Assembly: GCA_022562335.1 (NCBI GenBank)
Contig: JADFPM010000020.1
Coordinates: 1 to 18,174, forward strand
Source of the DNA: Chloroflexota bacterium
GTDB lineage: Bacteria; Chloroflexota; Dehalococcoidia; Lucifugimonadales; UBA3495
Direction of reading: 5' to 3'
Length of the DNA stretch: 18,174 nt
Made by a program: the position numbers and the translations under genes. This document shows positions 7,385 to 14,007 of the stretch, piece by piece. How positions within the stretch are numbered: the stretch's first letter is position 1; each line of letters begins with the position of its first letter. The notes beneath the pieces were generated by a model that was not told the origin of the DNA, did not search any database, and was given only the letters and a program-made list of their open reading frames with translations.

Positions 7385-7648
7385 TTATGGCCGGGGAGTG
7401 ATCGTAGGCGCCTCACCTGGCTCGGCATACGCGGGGACCGGCGCCGCGCCACGCGAACGGCGCAATCGCTGTGTCACAGTTGAAAGCACCAGATCGACCA
7501 CGAACCAGGTGGCTAGAAAAGCGGCGGTTTCCAAGAGAAAGCTGTGGAATTTGTAAAATAGCTCGGCGATGAGCAGGGAAGACCCGAACGCCGGGATTTG
7601 CTCTGCGAATAAGCGTCGCCGTGGTAGAGACCGAATCAGCGTGTACAT
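7385..7648 (-). CDS. small membrane protein, 87 aa
   Basis: The frame is open upstream to 7753, but ATG at 7648 has AAGGAG five bases before it on the minus strand (AAGGAGTTGCT), while the upstream 35 codons look non-coding. The product starts with a basic segment (MYTLIRSLPRRRLF), followed by two hydrophobic stretches at about residues 20-33 and 37-57, and a hydrophilic, Pro-rich tail beginning RLRRSRG. The positive-inside pattern suggests both ends face the cytoplasm with a hairpin in the membrane. There is no catalytic motif and I do not recognise a named family. It is transcribed toward the M24 gene 129 bases away, but the gap contains a hairpin, so an operon is uncertain. Confidence 0.6.
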   Translation of the reverse strand: MYTLIRSLPRRRLFAEQIPAFGSSLLIAELFYKFHSFLLETAAFLATWFVVDLVLSTVTQRLRRSRGAAPVPAYAEPGEAPTITPRP

Positions 7649-7840
7649 AGCAACTCCTTTTTGTTTTGGTATTTCCGCCCAGGATCCCGCCGCAGTGGGG
7701 TCCAGATTGGGCGGCGGGAAGCATTTTGCGTGGATGATAGGGCATTCCGGCAATAAGGCCGCTGCTTCAACCGCCCACCGGACCGGCCGTCACCCGGACC
7801 GCTCCCGAGACCTGGTACTCGGTCAACCGAAATTTAGAAT

Positions 7841-7928
7841 TGTCATTCTGAGAGGTTGTGAAGAATCTGGTGTGGTGGGAGTAACCCCTCCCCAGATGCT
7901 TCTCCGCTGCGGCTGGATCAGCATGACA
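7841..7928. repeat. REP-like palindromic element, type 1
   Basis: The outer arms TGTCATTCTG (7841-7850) and CAGCATGACA (7919-7928) pair with one mismatch. The next arms, GAAGAATCT (7860-7868) and AGATGCTTC (7894-7902), also pair with one mismatch. At the centre GGGAG-TAACCC-CTCCC forms a small hairpin. I recall the arm sequence (TGTCATTCTGAG, GAAGAATCT) from intergenic palindromes repeated in many bacterial genomes, including Chloroflexota; that part is memory and was not searched. It lies in the gap after the 1080-aa gene's stop. Confidence 0.65.
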
Positions 7929-7950
7929 TTTATTGAGCATTGTCATCCTT

Positions 7951-7980
7951 CCAAAAGCTTGCCGGCCAAAAGCTTGCCGG
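7951..7980. repeat. perfect 15-bp tandem duplication after the 1080-aa gene
   Basis: CCAAAAGCTTGCCGG occurs twice back to back (7951-7965, 7966-7980). Because each junction contains the palindrome GCCGGC, the minus-strand transcript can fold GCCGGC-AAGCTTTTG-GCCGGC followed by AAGCTTTT, a weak terminator-like shape beginning about seven bases after the stop of the 1080-aa gene. Confidence 0.6.
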
Positions 7981-7987
7981 CTAGGTA

Positions 7988-10900
7988 CTAGTTTCGGTCC
8001 GCGCCGCCAGACGCCGTCGCTGCCCCTGGCGGTTGGGCGCTGGGAATGATGGCGGGGATACCCAACTCTTCCACCAGGCTCACGAACTGGGCAACATCCT
8101 GCTCAACCACATCTTCCAACAAGCTGATCTGGGTATCGATACGGGCGGACAGGTCCTGGAACACCTCGCCGGCTTGTTTGGGCGGGGCGAAGTCGGCGCT
8201 GGCCACCACTATGACCAGCTCCGCGAGCTTGCGGTTCAGCTGCACCGGCAGATTGAGCCGGTCACGGGCGCCCTTGTGGCCGGCCTGCACCAACTCGCCT
8301 TCGATGGCAGCCAGTTTTTCTTTCAAGGAAGCCGCCGCGCCGGCCACCGTGTCCGCCGAGGAGTGGGATGCGGCGCGTTGCTCCCACTCTTCCACCTGGC
8401 GGCGGATGTTGCGGAGCTTGTTGATGGTATCGTGGGTCTCGGACAGTTTGTCCCGGATCCTGAGATGCAGCTCGAACTGGGAGTCGAAATCGGCCTGGCT
8501 GGCGGCCACCCGTGGGTCTTTGACGATCTGGAATTCTCCGGTGTGCTCCACGCCGTCGACCCTTAGGCTGAGCCGGTAGGTCCCCGGAGGGGCCACCGGG
8601 CCGGTGGTCATCTCTTCGGTGGTCTTGTCTCCCGGCACTTTTCTGGCGTCGGGGTACCGCATGTCCCACACGAACCGGTTGACACCGGCCTCCGCGAGAA
8701 GCCTCGGCTCCCGGTTCCCGTCGCTGGACTGGTCTTCAGGAACGGCGCTGGTGAATGTCTTGATCACCTGTTTCTCGCTGTCCAAGACCGTCAGGGTCAC
8801 CTCTTCCTCTGGCTTGTCCTTCAAGTAGTAGGTGATATTCACCCCTCGCGGCGGGTTTTCCCCCGCGTCCAGAAACCGCCGCACCGTTTCACCAGCGGGG
8901 CCGGTGTCTTCGGTATAGGCGACGTCGGCTCCCAGGGACAGGCGATACTGCTTGCCTGTAGAGGGTTTGCGGGACGCGGCGGGCGAGCGGAGCCGGACCG
9001 AAGTGCGGGATTGCAGCAGTTGCACTGGTGTTTCCGCCATCTCGCCGGTGATCTGATGCAGGACAGTCAGATCGTCCAGGACCCAGAAACTCCGCCCGTG
9101 GGTGGCGGCGACCAGATCGTTTTCTTTGACCGCCAGGTCGTAGACCGGAACGGTCGGCAGATTGCCTCGCAGCGGCGCCCAGGAGCCGCCGTCGTCGTAA
9201 GAGACGTAAACGCCGGTCTCGGTGCCAACGTACAACAACCCCCGGCGAACCGGGTCCTCCCGGATGACCCGCGTATAGTCGCCCTCCGGGATCCCCTGGG
9301 ATATGTCGGTCCAACTCTCGCCGTAATCCGATGTCTTGTAGAGCATGGGCCTGGTTTCGTCCAGTTTGTACCTGGTGGCGGCCAGATACGCCTTGGCCGG
9401 GTCGTGGGGAGAGGCCTCGATCATGCTGACCAGGGCCCACTCGGGCAGGTCCGAGGGAGTGATGCCGTCCCACGTCTTACCCGCGTCCCTGGAAATATGG
9501 ACCAGGCCGTCGTCGCTGCCAGCCCAGAAAACCCCCGCTTCATGCGGCGATTCCACGAAAGCGAAGATGGTGCCGTAGGTCTCCGCCCCCGAAGTGTCTT
9601 TGGTGATCGGCCCGCCCGAAGTCTCCATCTTTGTGACGTCGCCCCTGGTCAGATCGGGGCTGATGGCCTCCCAGGTGCTTCCCTGGTCGGTGGACCGGAA
9701 CACCAGATTTCCGGCCACGTATAGGACGTCGGGGTCGTGGGGGGAAAACTGGACTGGGAACGTCCACTGGAAACGGTATTTCATCTCTTTGGGGCCCCGG
9801 CCGGTGCCCAGCTCCGGCCATACCGTGATGATCCTGACCTGGCCGGTGGCGTGGTCGTACCTCAGCAGGTTCCCGCCGCCTCCCGCCGAGCTTCCCACCG
9901 CGCCGGAGACAACGATATCGGGGTCCTGGGCGTGGACGGCGATGTGGCCGCTTTCCGAGTTGCCGACGGTGTAGCAATCGCCCCAGGGTATCGCCCCTTT
10001 GTGGGTGCGGGAAGGTACGGAGATGGCCGAGTTGTCCTGCTGGGTACCGTACACCCGGTAGGGAAACCGGTTGTCGGTGGCCACGTGGTAGAACTGGGCG
10101 GTGAGCTGGTTGTAGATCGTGGACCAGGTTTCGCCGCCGTTGAAGCTGACGCAGGCGCCGCCGTCATTGCCTTCGATCATCCGGCGGGGGTTTTTAGGGT
10201 CGATCCAAAGGTCGTGGTTGTCGCCATGGGGCGTGGTCACCTGCTGGAAGTTCTTTCCGCCGTCAATGGACTTCCAGGCCTGATAGTTGAGGACCCACAC
10301 GGTGTCAGCATCCTGGGGATCGGCGAATACGTGCTGGTAATACCAGGGCCTTCCTTGGATGTCCTGGTTATCGCTGACTTTTTCCCAGGTGTCACCGCCG
10401 TCGTCGGACCGGAACAGGGCGGCGTCTTCCACCTCGATGGTGGCCCAAACCCGTCCCGCTTTGGCTGGTGACGCCGCGATACCGATGCGCCCTTTCAGGC
10501 CCTCGGGCAATCCGGGGTTACCGGTGAGCTCTTGCCAGGAATCCCCGCCATCGGTGGATTTGAAGATGCCGCTTCCAGGGCCTCCGCTCACCAGACTCCA
10601 CGGCGTCCTCTGGGCTTCCCACAGGGCCGCGTACAGGATTCTGGGATTGGTTGGGTCAAAAGAAAGGTCGATGGCGCCGGTGTTATCGTCTCGGAACAGC
10701 ACCTTGTCCCAAGACTTGCCGCCGTCGCTGGACCGAAACACGCCGCGCTGGCTGTTGGGACCGAAAGCGTGGCCCAGCGCGGCAACGTATACCAGATCGG
10801 CGTTATCGGGATGCACCCTGATCCGGGCGATGTGCCGGGTGTCTTCCAGCCCCAGGTGCGACCAGGTCTTGCCGGCGTCGGTGGACCGGTAAACGCCGTC

Positions 10901-11230
10901 TCCGTAGGAGACGTCACCCCGGATGCACGACTCTCCCATTCCGGCGTAGACGACGTTGTGGTCAGACTCGGCTACGGTGATAGCGCCGACGGCCGAGGTG
11001 CGGAAGAACCCGTCGCTCACGTTCTCCCAATAGGTGCCGGCGTCGGTAGTTTTCCACACTCCCCCAGCGCATGCGCCGAAGTAGAAGACAGCCAGGTCTT
11101 CCGGGTCACCGGCCACCGCCACCACACGCCCGCCCCGGGGCGGGCCGATGCATCGCCACCGCATGGCGTTCATCGGGTTTATCGCGGCAATGCCGTTCTC
11201 TTGGGATTGGGTAGCGAGGTCCTCTGACAT
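7988..11230 (-). CDS. sortilin/VPS10-like Asp-box propeller protein, 1080 aa, no signal peptide
   Basis: The start is supported by GGAGG eight bases before the ATG at 11230. From residue 1 to about 720 it carries at least eleven Asp-box motifs, for example STDAGKTW, SSDGGKSW, STDGGDSW, SDDGGDTW, STDQGSTW, SRDAGKTW, TSDYGESW and SYDDGGSW, enough for a large or double propeller of the VPS10/sortilin type. The middle closes with DLAVKENDLVAATHGRSFWVLDD, usual at the propeller end. Then comes a beta-rich module (YYLKDKPEEEVTLTVLDSE, NRFVWDMRYPDA) and a charged helical tail (residues about 930-1060) that may form coiled coils. Homologues I know of usually begin with a secretion signal; this one begins MSEDLATQSQENG, so it seems cytoplasmic. 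The function is often annotated 'glycosyl hydrolase', but no catalytic residues are evident. It is the largest gene here and the last in a minus-strand series. Confidence 0.87.
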   Translation of the reverse strand: MSEDLATQSQENGIAAINPMNAMRWRCIGPPRGGRVVAVAGDPEDLAVFYFGACAGGVWKTTDAGTYWENVSDGFFRTSAVGAITVAESDHNVVYAGMGESCIRGDVSYGDGVYRSTDAGKTWSHLGLEDTRHIARIRVHPDNADLVYVAALGHAFGPNSQRGVFRSSDGGKSWDKVLFRDDNTGAIDLSFDPTNPRILYAALWEAQRTPWSLVSGGPGSGIFKSTDGGDSWQELTGNPGLPEGLKGRIGIAASPAKAGRVWATIEVEDAALFRSDDGGDTWEKVSDNQDIQGRPWYYQHVFADPQDADTVWVLNYQAWKSIDGGKNFQQVTTPHGDNHDLWIDPKNPRRMIEGNDGGACVSFNGGETWSTIYNQLTAQFYHVATDNRFPYRVYGTQQDNSAISVPSRTHKGAIPWGDCYTVGNSESGHIAVHAQDPDIVVSGAVGSSAGGGGNLLRYDHATGQVRIITVWPELGTGRGPKEMKYRFQWTFPVQFSPHDPDVLYVAGNLVFRSTDQGSTWEAISPDLTRGDVTKMETSGGPITKDTSGAETYGTIFAFVESPHEAGVFWAGSDDGLVHISRDAGKTWDGITPSDLPEWALVSMIEASPHDPAKAYLAATRYKLDETRPMLYKTSDYGESWTDISQGIPEGDYTRVIREDPVRRGLLYVGTETGVYVSYDDGGSWAPLRGNLPTVPVYDLAVKENDLVAATHGRSFWVLDDLTVLHQITGEMAETPVQLLQSRTSVRLRSPAASRKPSTGKQYRLSLGADVAYTEDTGPAGETVRRFLDAGENPPRGVNITYYLKDKPEEEVTLTVLDSEKQVIKTFTSAVPEDQSSDGNREPRLLAEAGVNRFVWDMRYPDARKVPGDKTTEEMTTGPVAPPGTYRLSLRVDGVEHTGEFQIVKDPRVAASQADFDSQFELHLRIRDKLSETHDTINKLRNIRRQVEEWEQRAASHSSADTVAGAAASLKEKLAAIEGELVQAGHKGARDRLNLPVQLNRKLAELVIVVASADFAPPKQAGEVFQDLSARIDTQISLLEDVVEQDVAQFVSLVEELGIPAIIPSAQPPGAATASGGADRN

Positions 11231-11261
11231 AGCGGCGCCTCCAGACTAGGGTCTTGATCCT

Positions 11262-11281
11262 CCGGCGCCCGGCCGCGCCGG
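11262..11281 (-). promoter_or_regulatory. strong GC hairpin in the leader of the 1080-aa gene
   Basis: CCGGCGC-CCGGCC-GCGCCGG is a perfect seven-base-pair, all G/C stem with a six-base loop, ending about 31 bases before the ATG on the minus strand. It could control transcript stability or ribosome loading. An AT-rich patch (11293-11315) just upstream may hold the promoter, but no clear boxes were found. Confidence 0.35.
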
Positions 11282-11365
11282 CCGGCGGGCTATCTCTAAT
11301 ATGAATGTATTTTGGAACCGTCCGCCCCAAACGGACTGCCATTCCTCCGCCGCGGGCAAATCAGG

Positions 11366-11427
11366 ACGAACGGGCAGCAAGGACCATCTCCGTTCGTGGT
11401 GTCCGCCTAAAGGCGGATCGAACCATC
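11366..11427. repeat. variant REP-like element, type 2, with an internal hairpin
   Basis: ACGAACGG (11366-11373) pairs perfectly with CCGTTCGT (11390-11397). The latter continues as CCGTTCGTGGTG, followed by a perfect TCCGCCT-AA-AGGCGGA hairpin (11402-11417) and then TCGAACCATC (11418-11427). Head and tail match the element at 13818-13886, but its AGCCTG core is replaced by the hairpin. It sits in the gap between the two minus-strand genes. Confidence 0.6.
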
Positions 11428-11433
11428 TTTTGA

Positions 11434-12348
11434 CTAGGTCACCGGCGGGTTCCGTTGGTACCAATCGATGATCTCAGAGCCGGAGGCCGCCCACACTCCG
11501 CCCCGCCGGGTCATGTGGGTCAATGCGTCATCCAGGTAGTTGATGCGAAAGGGCTGACCGATCAGCCACGGGTGAAGGTTGATCACCAACAGCCTTCCGC
11601 TTTGAGCGCCGTCCAGGTAAAGCGTGTCGAAGCTTTCTTTGAGCATATCCCGGTACCGCCCGACGGTAACCCGCCGGTTCCACATGGCAACCACGTCGTC
11701 AAGCTCAACCATGATGGGAAGGGCAAAAAGATCACCGTGGGGACTCTTTAGGGCGTATGGCTGCTCGTCGTTGGCCCAGTCGCAGACGTACCGGATACCC
11801 GCTTGAGACAACAACTGGGGAGTGCGGGACGACTCGCCATACTCGGGGCCGAGCCAGCCCTTTGGAGCGGCGCCGGTGGCGCGGGTCAATGCCTCTATCG
11901 ACGTTTGGATATACCCGGTCTCCTCCTCCTGAGACATCCGGCTGGAGATGGTTTGACTGCTGGAGACACCGTGGCCGATGATCTCGCAACCCCGGCTGAG
12001 ACAATGGCTCACCAGGTAGGGGTAGTTGTCGGCGGTTAGGGCGTCCATCGCTACCGTGGGTTTGATGCCCGACTTCTCCAAGACATCCAACACCCTGAAA
12101 ATGCCGACGCGGTGGCCGTATTCCCGGTGGGAGAGGCGGGCGTAATCCGGGAAATCCCGCACGCCCAGGCCGCCAGCCAACCCTGGCGTAAAACTCCCCT
12201 GGGGCGGGCTCCACTCCATGCGTCCCAGGTCGAGGATGACGCAAATGGCAACCCGGGCTTCATCGGGCCAACTCAGCTTGCCCCGGTTGACCATTGGGGA
12301 CCAATCGTAGTGCTCATGGTCCATGCCTAAGCGGCGCTGTGCGGGCAT
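11434..12348 (-). CDS. polysaccharide-deacetylase-fold protein, PuuE allantoinase-like, 304 aa
   Basis: Start ATG 12348 has GGAGG eight to nine bases upstream; a second ATG eight codons in lacks one. The layout follows the PuuE branch of the NodB-like fold: SWPDEARVAICVILD (27-40), REYGHRVGIFRVLDVL (75-90), the strand-end CEIIGHGVS (H126), a mid-protein GWLGPEYGESSRTPQLLSQAGIRYVCDW, and the late NLHPWLIGQPFRINYL (H259). The HxxxH pair of true deacetylases is absent, as in metal-independent PuuE, which opens the ring of allantoin. The usual YEEGGE loop is replaced by DLGRMEW, so the substrate probably differs. It lies 31 bases after the stop of its paralog, clearly the same operon. Likely a cytoplasmic C-N hydrolase; exact reaction unknown. 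Confidence 0.85.
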   Translation of the reverse strand: MPAQRRLGMDHEHYDWSPMVNRGKLSWPDEARVAICVILDLGRMEWSPPQGSFTPGLAGGLGVRDFPDYARLSHREYGHRVGIFRVLDVLEKSGIKPTVAMDALTADNYPYLVSHCLSRGCEIIGHGVSSSQTISSRMSQEEETGYIQTSIEALTRATGAAPKGWLGPEYGESSRTPQLLSQAGIRYVCDWANDEQPYALKSPHGDLFALPIMVELDDVVAMWNRRVTVGRYRDMLKESFDTLYLDGAQSGRLLVINLHPWLIGQPFRINYLDDALTHMTRRGGVWAASGSEIIDWYQRNPPVT

Positions 12349-12379
12349 GATTCGGACCTCCCAAGGCCGGGCTGCCGGG

Positions 12380-13288
12380 TTAAGCGTTAAGGCGCCAGGC
12401 GTGGTCGACGGCCTCGTCGTAGCAGTTGGCGATGTAATATTCGGCTATGTCGTCGGCGGTGGTCTGCCACACGCCGTCATGCCCCATGATGTAGCTGAGG
12501 ACGTTGTCCAGATACTTGATCCGGTGGGGCTGGCCCGTCAGGTAGGGATGCAGCGCGATGCACATCACCCGGCCGCTTTCAGCTCCCTCTTTATAAAGCT
12601 GGTCGAACTGGGCCTTGCAGATCTCCTCGAAGTAATCGCCCTCGTAGTGTTCCCGGTAGAGGGGAGCGTCGTTGAGTTCTATGGAATAGGGAACGGAGAT
12701 CAGCTTGCCCGAATTCACCTTTATGGGCACGGGTTGATCGTCGTGCATCCAGTCCGTGTGATAGATGAGGCCCGCTTCGGCCATCAGGTCGGGGGTGCGC
12801 TCGGTGCCTGAGATGGCCGGCCCCAGCATACCCTTCAGTTGCTTGCCGGTATGGCGCCGCAAGGTATCGATGCAGTCCCGGTAAAACTCCCGCTCCTGCT
12901 CCTCGGTGTAGGTGTTGAGGTAACGGGTGTTGTATATGCCGTGGCTCATAAAGTCATAGTTGCGCTGGACCATAGCCTCCCCGATTTCCGGGAAGTGTTC
13001 CAGGACCGCCATATTCAGGGACACGCAACATCGGATGTCGTGCTTGTCCAGCACCTCCAGCATGCGCCAGAAGCCGACGCGGTTACCGTAGTCCCGGTAG
13101 GAGTACTGTTGCACGTCGGGATAAGGGGTTCGCGGCCAGGGATTGCGCTGGCCGTCGTAGTCCGGCTCGTACTCGTAGTGCTCGACGTTGGGGGAGATCC
13201 AGAGGGCAACCCGGGCGCCGTTGGGCCACTTGATGACGGGGCGGTCGATGATTGGGCTGTAGTCCACTCGGTCAGGCGGAAGAGGCAT
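12380..13288 (-). CDS. polysaccharide-deacetylase-fold protein, PuuE allantoinase-like paralog, 302 aa
   Basis: Start ATG 13288 has AAGGAGG ten bases upstream. It aligns end to end with the neighbouring 304-aa protein: WPNGARVALWISPNVEHYEYEP (E36 in the place of the PuuE EE loop), YRDYGNRVGFWRMLEVL, YDFMSHGIYN (H116), GMLGPAISGTERTPDLMAEAGLIYHTDW, and IALHPYLTGQPHRIKYLDNVL (H247). As in PuuE there is no HxxxH metal pair after the SHG motif. The first gene of a two-gene unit, with the paralog 31 bases downstream. A weak promoter candidate (TTGATT, then TACACT 18 bases on) lies in the upstream gap. Two similar but clearly diverged copies side by side point to two related substrates or to a hetero-oligomer, which is inference. 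Confidence 0.86.
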   Translation of the reverse strand: MPLPPDRVDYSPIIDRPVIKWPNGARVALWISPNVEHYEYEPDYDGQRNPWPRTPYPDVQQYSYRDYGNRVGFWRMLEVLDKHDIRCCVSLNMAVLEHFPEIGEAMVQRNYDFMSHGIYNTRYLNTYTEEQEREFYRDCIDTLRRHTGKQLKGMLGPAISGTERTPDLMAEAGLIYHTDWMHDDQPVPIKVNSGKLISVPYSIELNDAPLYREHYEGDYFEEICKAQFDQLYKEGAESGRVMCIALHPYLTGQPHRIKYLDNVLSYIMGHDGVWQTTADDIAEYYIANCYDEAVDHAWRLNA

Positions 13289-13488
13289 GATGGGAGTACC
13301 TCCTTAAAGGTCAGGTCGAAGCCTGGCGCAGTGCGAATCCGTACGGGGGAATTCAGACCCGCTGAGTGTAGGCTAGAGATGGCAGGGAAATCAATCTTTG
13401 ATGAAGAAGGCGGGAGGAAGGAAAACGTAACCAAGGTTTAACACGGCAGCGCCATAGTAGAGGTATCAACACTGGCCGAGAGGGAATT

Positions 13489-13572
13489 ATGGAAATGATC
13501 GCCGCAGCCGCAACCTTCGTGGGATTGTTCACTCTTTGGGTCGTGTTGCCGCGGACTTTTCTCCGCAAGTAA
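13489..13572 (+). CDS. 27-residue membrane peptide
   Basis: ATG at 13489 follows GAGAGGGA by three bases and opens a 27-codon frame ending TAA at 13572. The peptide begins MEMIAAAATFVGLFTLW and ends VVLPRTFLRK: an acidic residue at position 2, about 18 uninterrupted hydrophobic residues, then PRTFLRK, a basic tail. That is the classic shape of a single-span small membrane protein with the C-terminus inside. A strong intrinsic terminator lies 41 bases after the stop, with no other gene in between, so this looks like a complete one-gene unit. The nearest annotated-size genes are 200 and 436 bases away. The function is unknown; comparable peptides bind and tune respiratory or transport complexes, but nothing here says which. 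The short length leaves some risk of chance. Confidence 0.6.
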   Translation: MEMIAAAATFVGLFTLWVVLPRTFLRK

Positions 13573-13611
13573 CCAACCTCCCGCCAGCTAAAACACAGAT
13601 CATCTTTCGTG

Positions 13612-13644
13612 TCAGTCCATGCTTGCCGCATGGATTGATTTTTT
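13612..13644 (+). terminator. intrinsic terminator of the 27-aa peptide gene
   Basis: TCAGTCCATGC (13612-13622), loop TTGCC, GCATGGATTGA (13628-13638) forms an 11-base-pair stem with one G-T pair, followed directly by TTTTTT (13639-13644). This is the best terminator in the window and points to plus-strand transcription through the peptide gene. Confidence 0.8.
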
Positions 13645-13817
13645 GTCAGGATTTCCTGCTTCCTCCCGTAAATACCGGACCGTTGGCAACTTATCCCCTG
13701 GGAATATAGACAACCCGGCCCCCCAGACGTAACATCAGCCCCGACGCTAAAGTAACCCGCCTGCTTTGTTGATAACCGCTGCTAGTACCTAGTTTTGCAA
13801 ATACGCGTTAGAATCTT

Positions 13818-13886
13818 CCGTTCGTGGTGAGCCTGTCGAACCATCCATCCGGCCCAGGTGCCTTCGACAAGCTCAGAGCGAACGGG
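13818..13886. repeat. REP-like palindromic element, type 2
   Basis: The left arm starts CCGTTCGTGGTGAGCCTG (13818) and ends TCGAACC (13842); the right arm (13861-13886) starts CCTTCGACAAGCTCAG and ends GCGAACGGG. They pair over most of their length, giving an imperfect stem of about 25 bases with an 18-base loop. I recall this palindrome as common between genes in many bacteria, where false proteins with strings such as VRQAHHE are read from it; this is memory, not a search result. A variant is at 11366-11427. Confidence 0.7.
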
Positions 13887-14007
13887 GTTAATGATGCTGG
13901 TTTCTGCATGGGGATACAGGCCAAGGAATACCTGGGCTACGGTGGTCTCCCGATTATCAAAGTTGATACCAAAGGCATCGGCACGGCGCCGCCTAGTTGA
14001 GGGGAAC

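Larger units (their letters stand above)
7649..7987. other. intergenic region holding a palindromic repeat and a 15-bp tandem repeat
   Basis: About 340 bases between two minus-strand genes. It contains the leader of the 87-aa gene, a dispersed-type palindromic element (7841-7928) and a tandem duplication (7951-7980). I see no coding frame with a ribosome site and no tRNA. Confidence 0.6.
13573..14007. other. intergenic region before the luciferase-like gene
   Basis: About 435 bases holding the peptide gene's terminator, then a repeat (13818-13886). The remainder (13645-13817 and 13887-14007) shows no gene; a stretch near 13648-13710 has no recognisable motif. No confident promoter for the luciferase-like gene was found, though it should lie between the repeat and 14008. 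Confidence 0.5.

Noticed and set aside
9737..10471. Plus-strand 244-aa frame (and others) opposite the 1080-aa gene
   Set aside because: Shadow of the Asp-box repeats, which are regular only on the minus strand.
7981..13792. Inverted 11-base match CTAGGTACTAG (7981-7991) and CTAGTACCTAG (13782-13792)
   Set aside because: Matches of this length are expected many times by chance in 18 kb; no shared context beyond a few T's.
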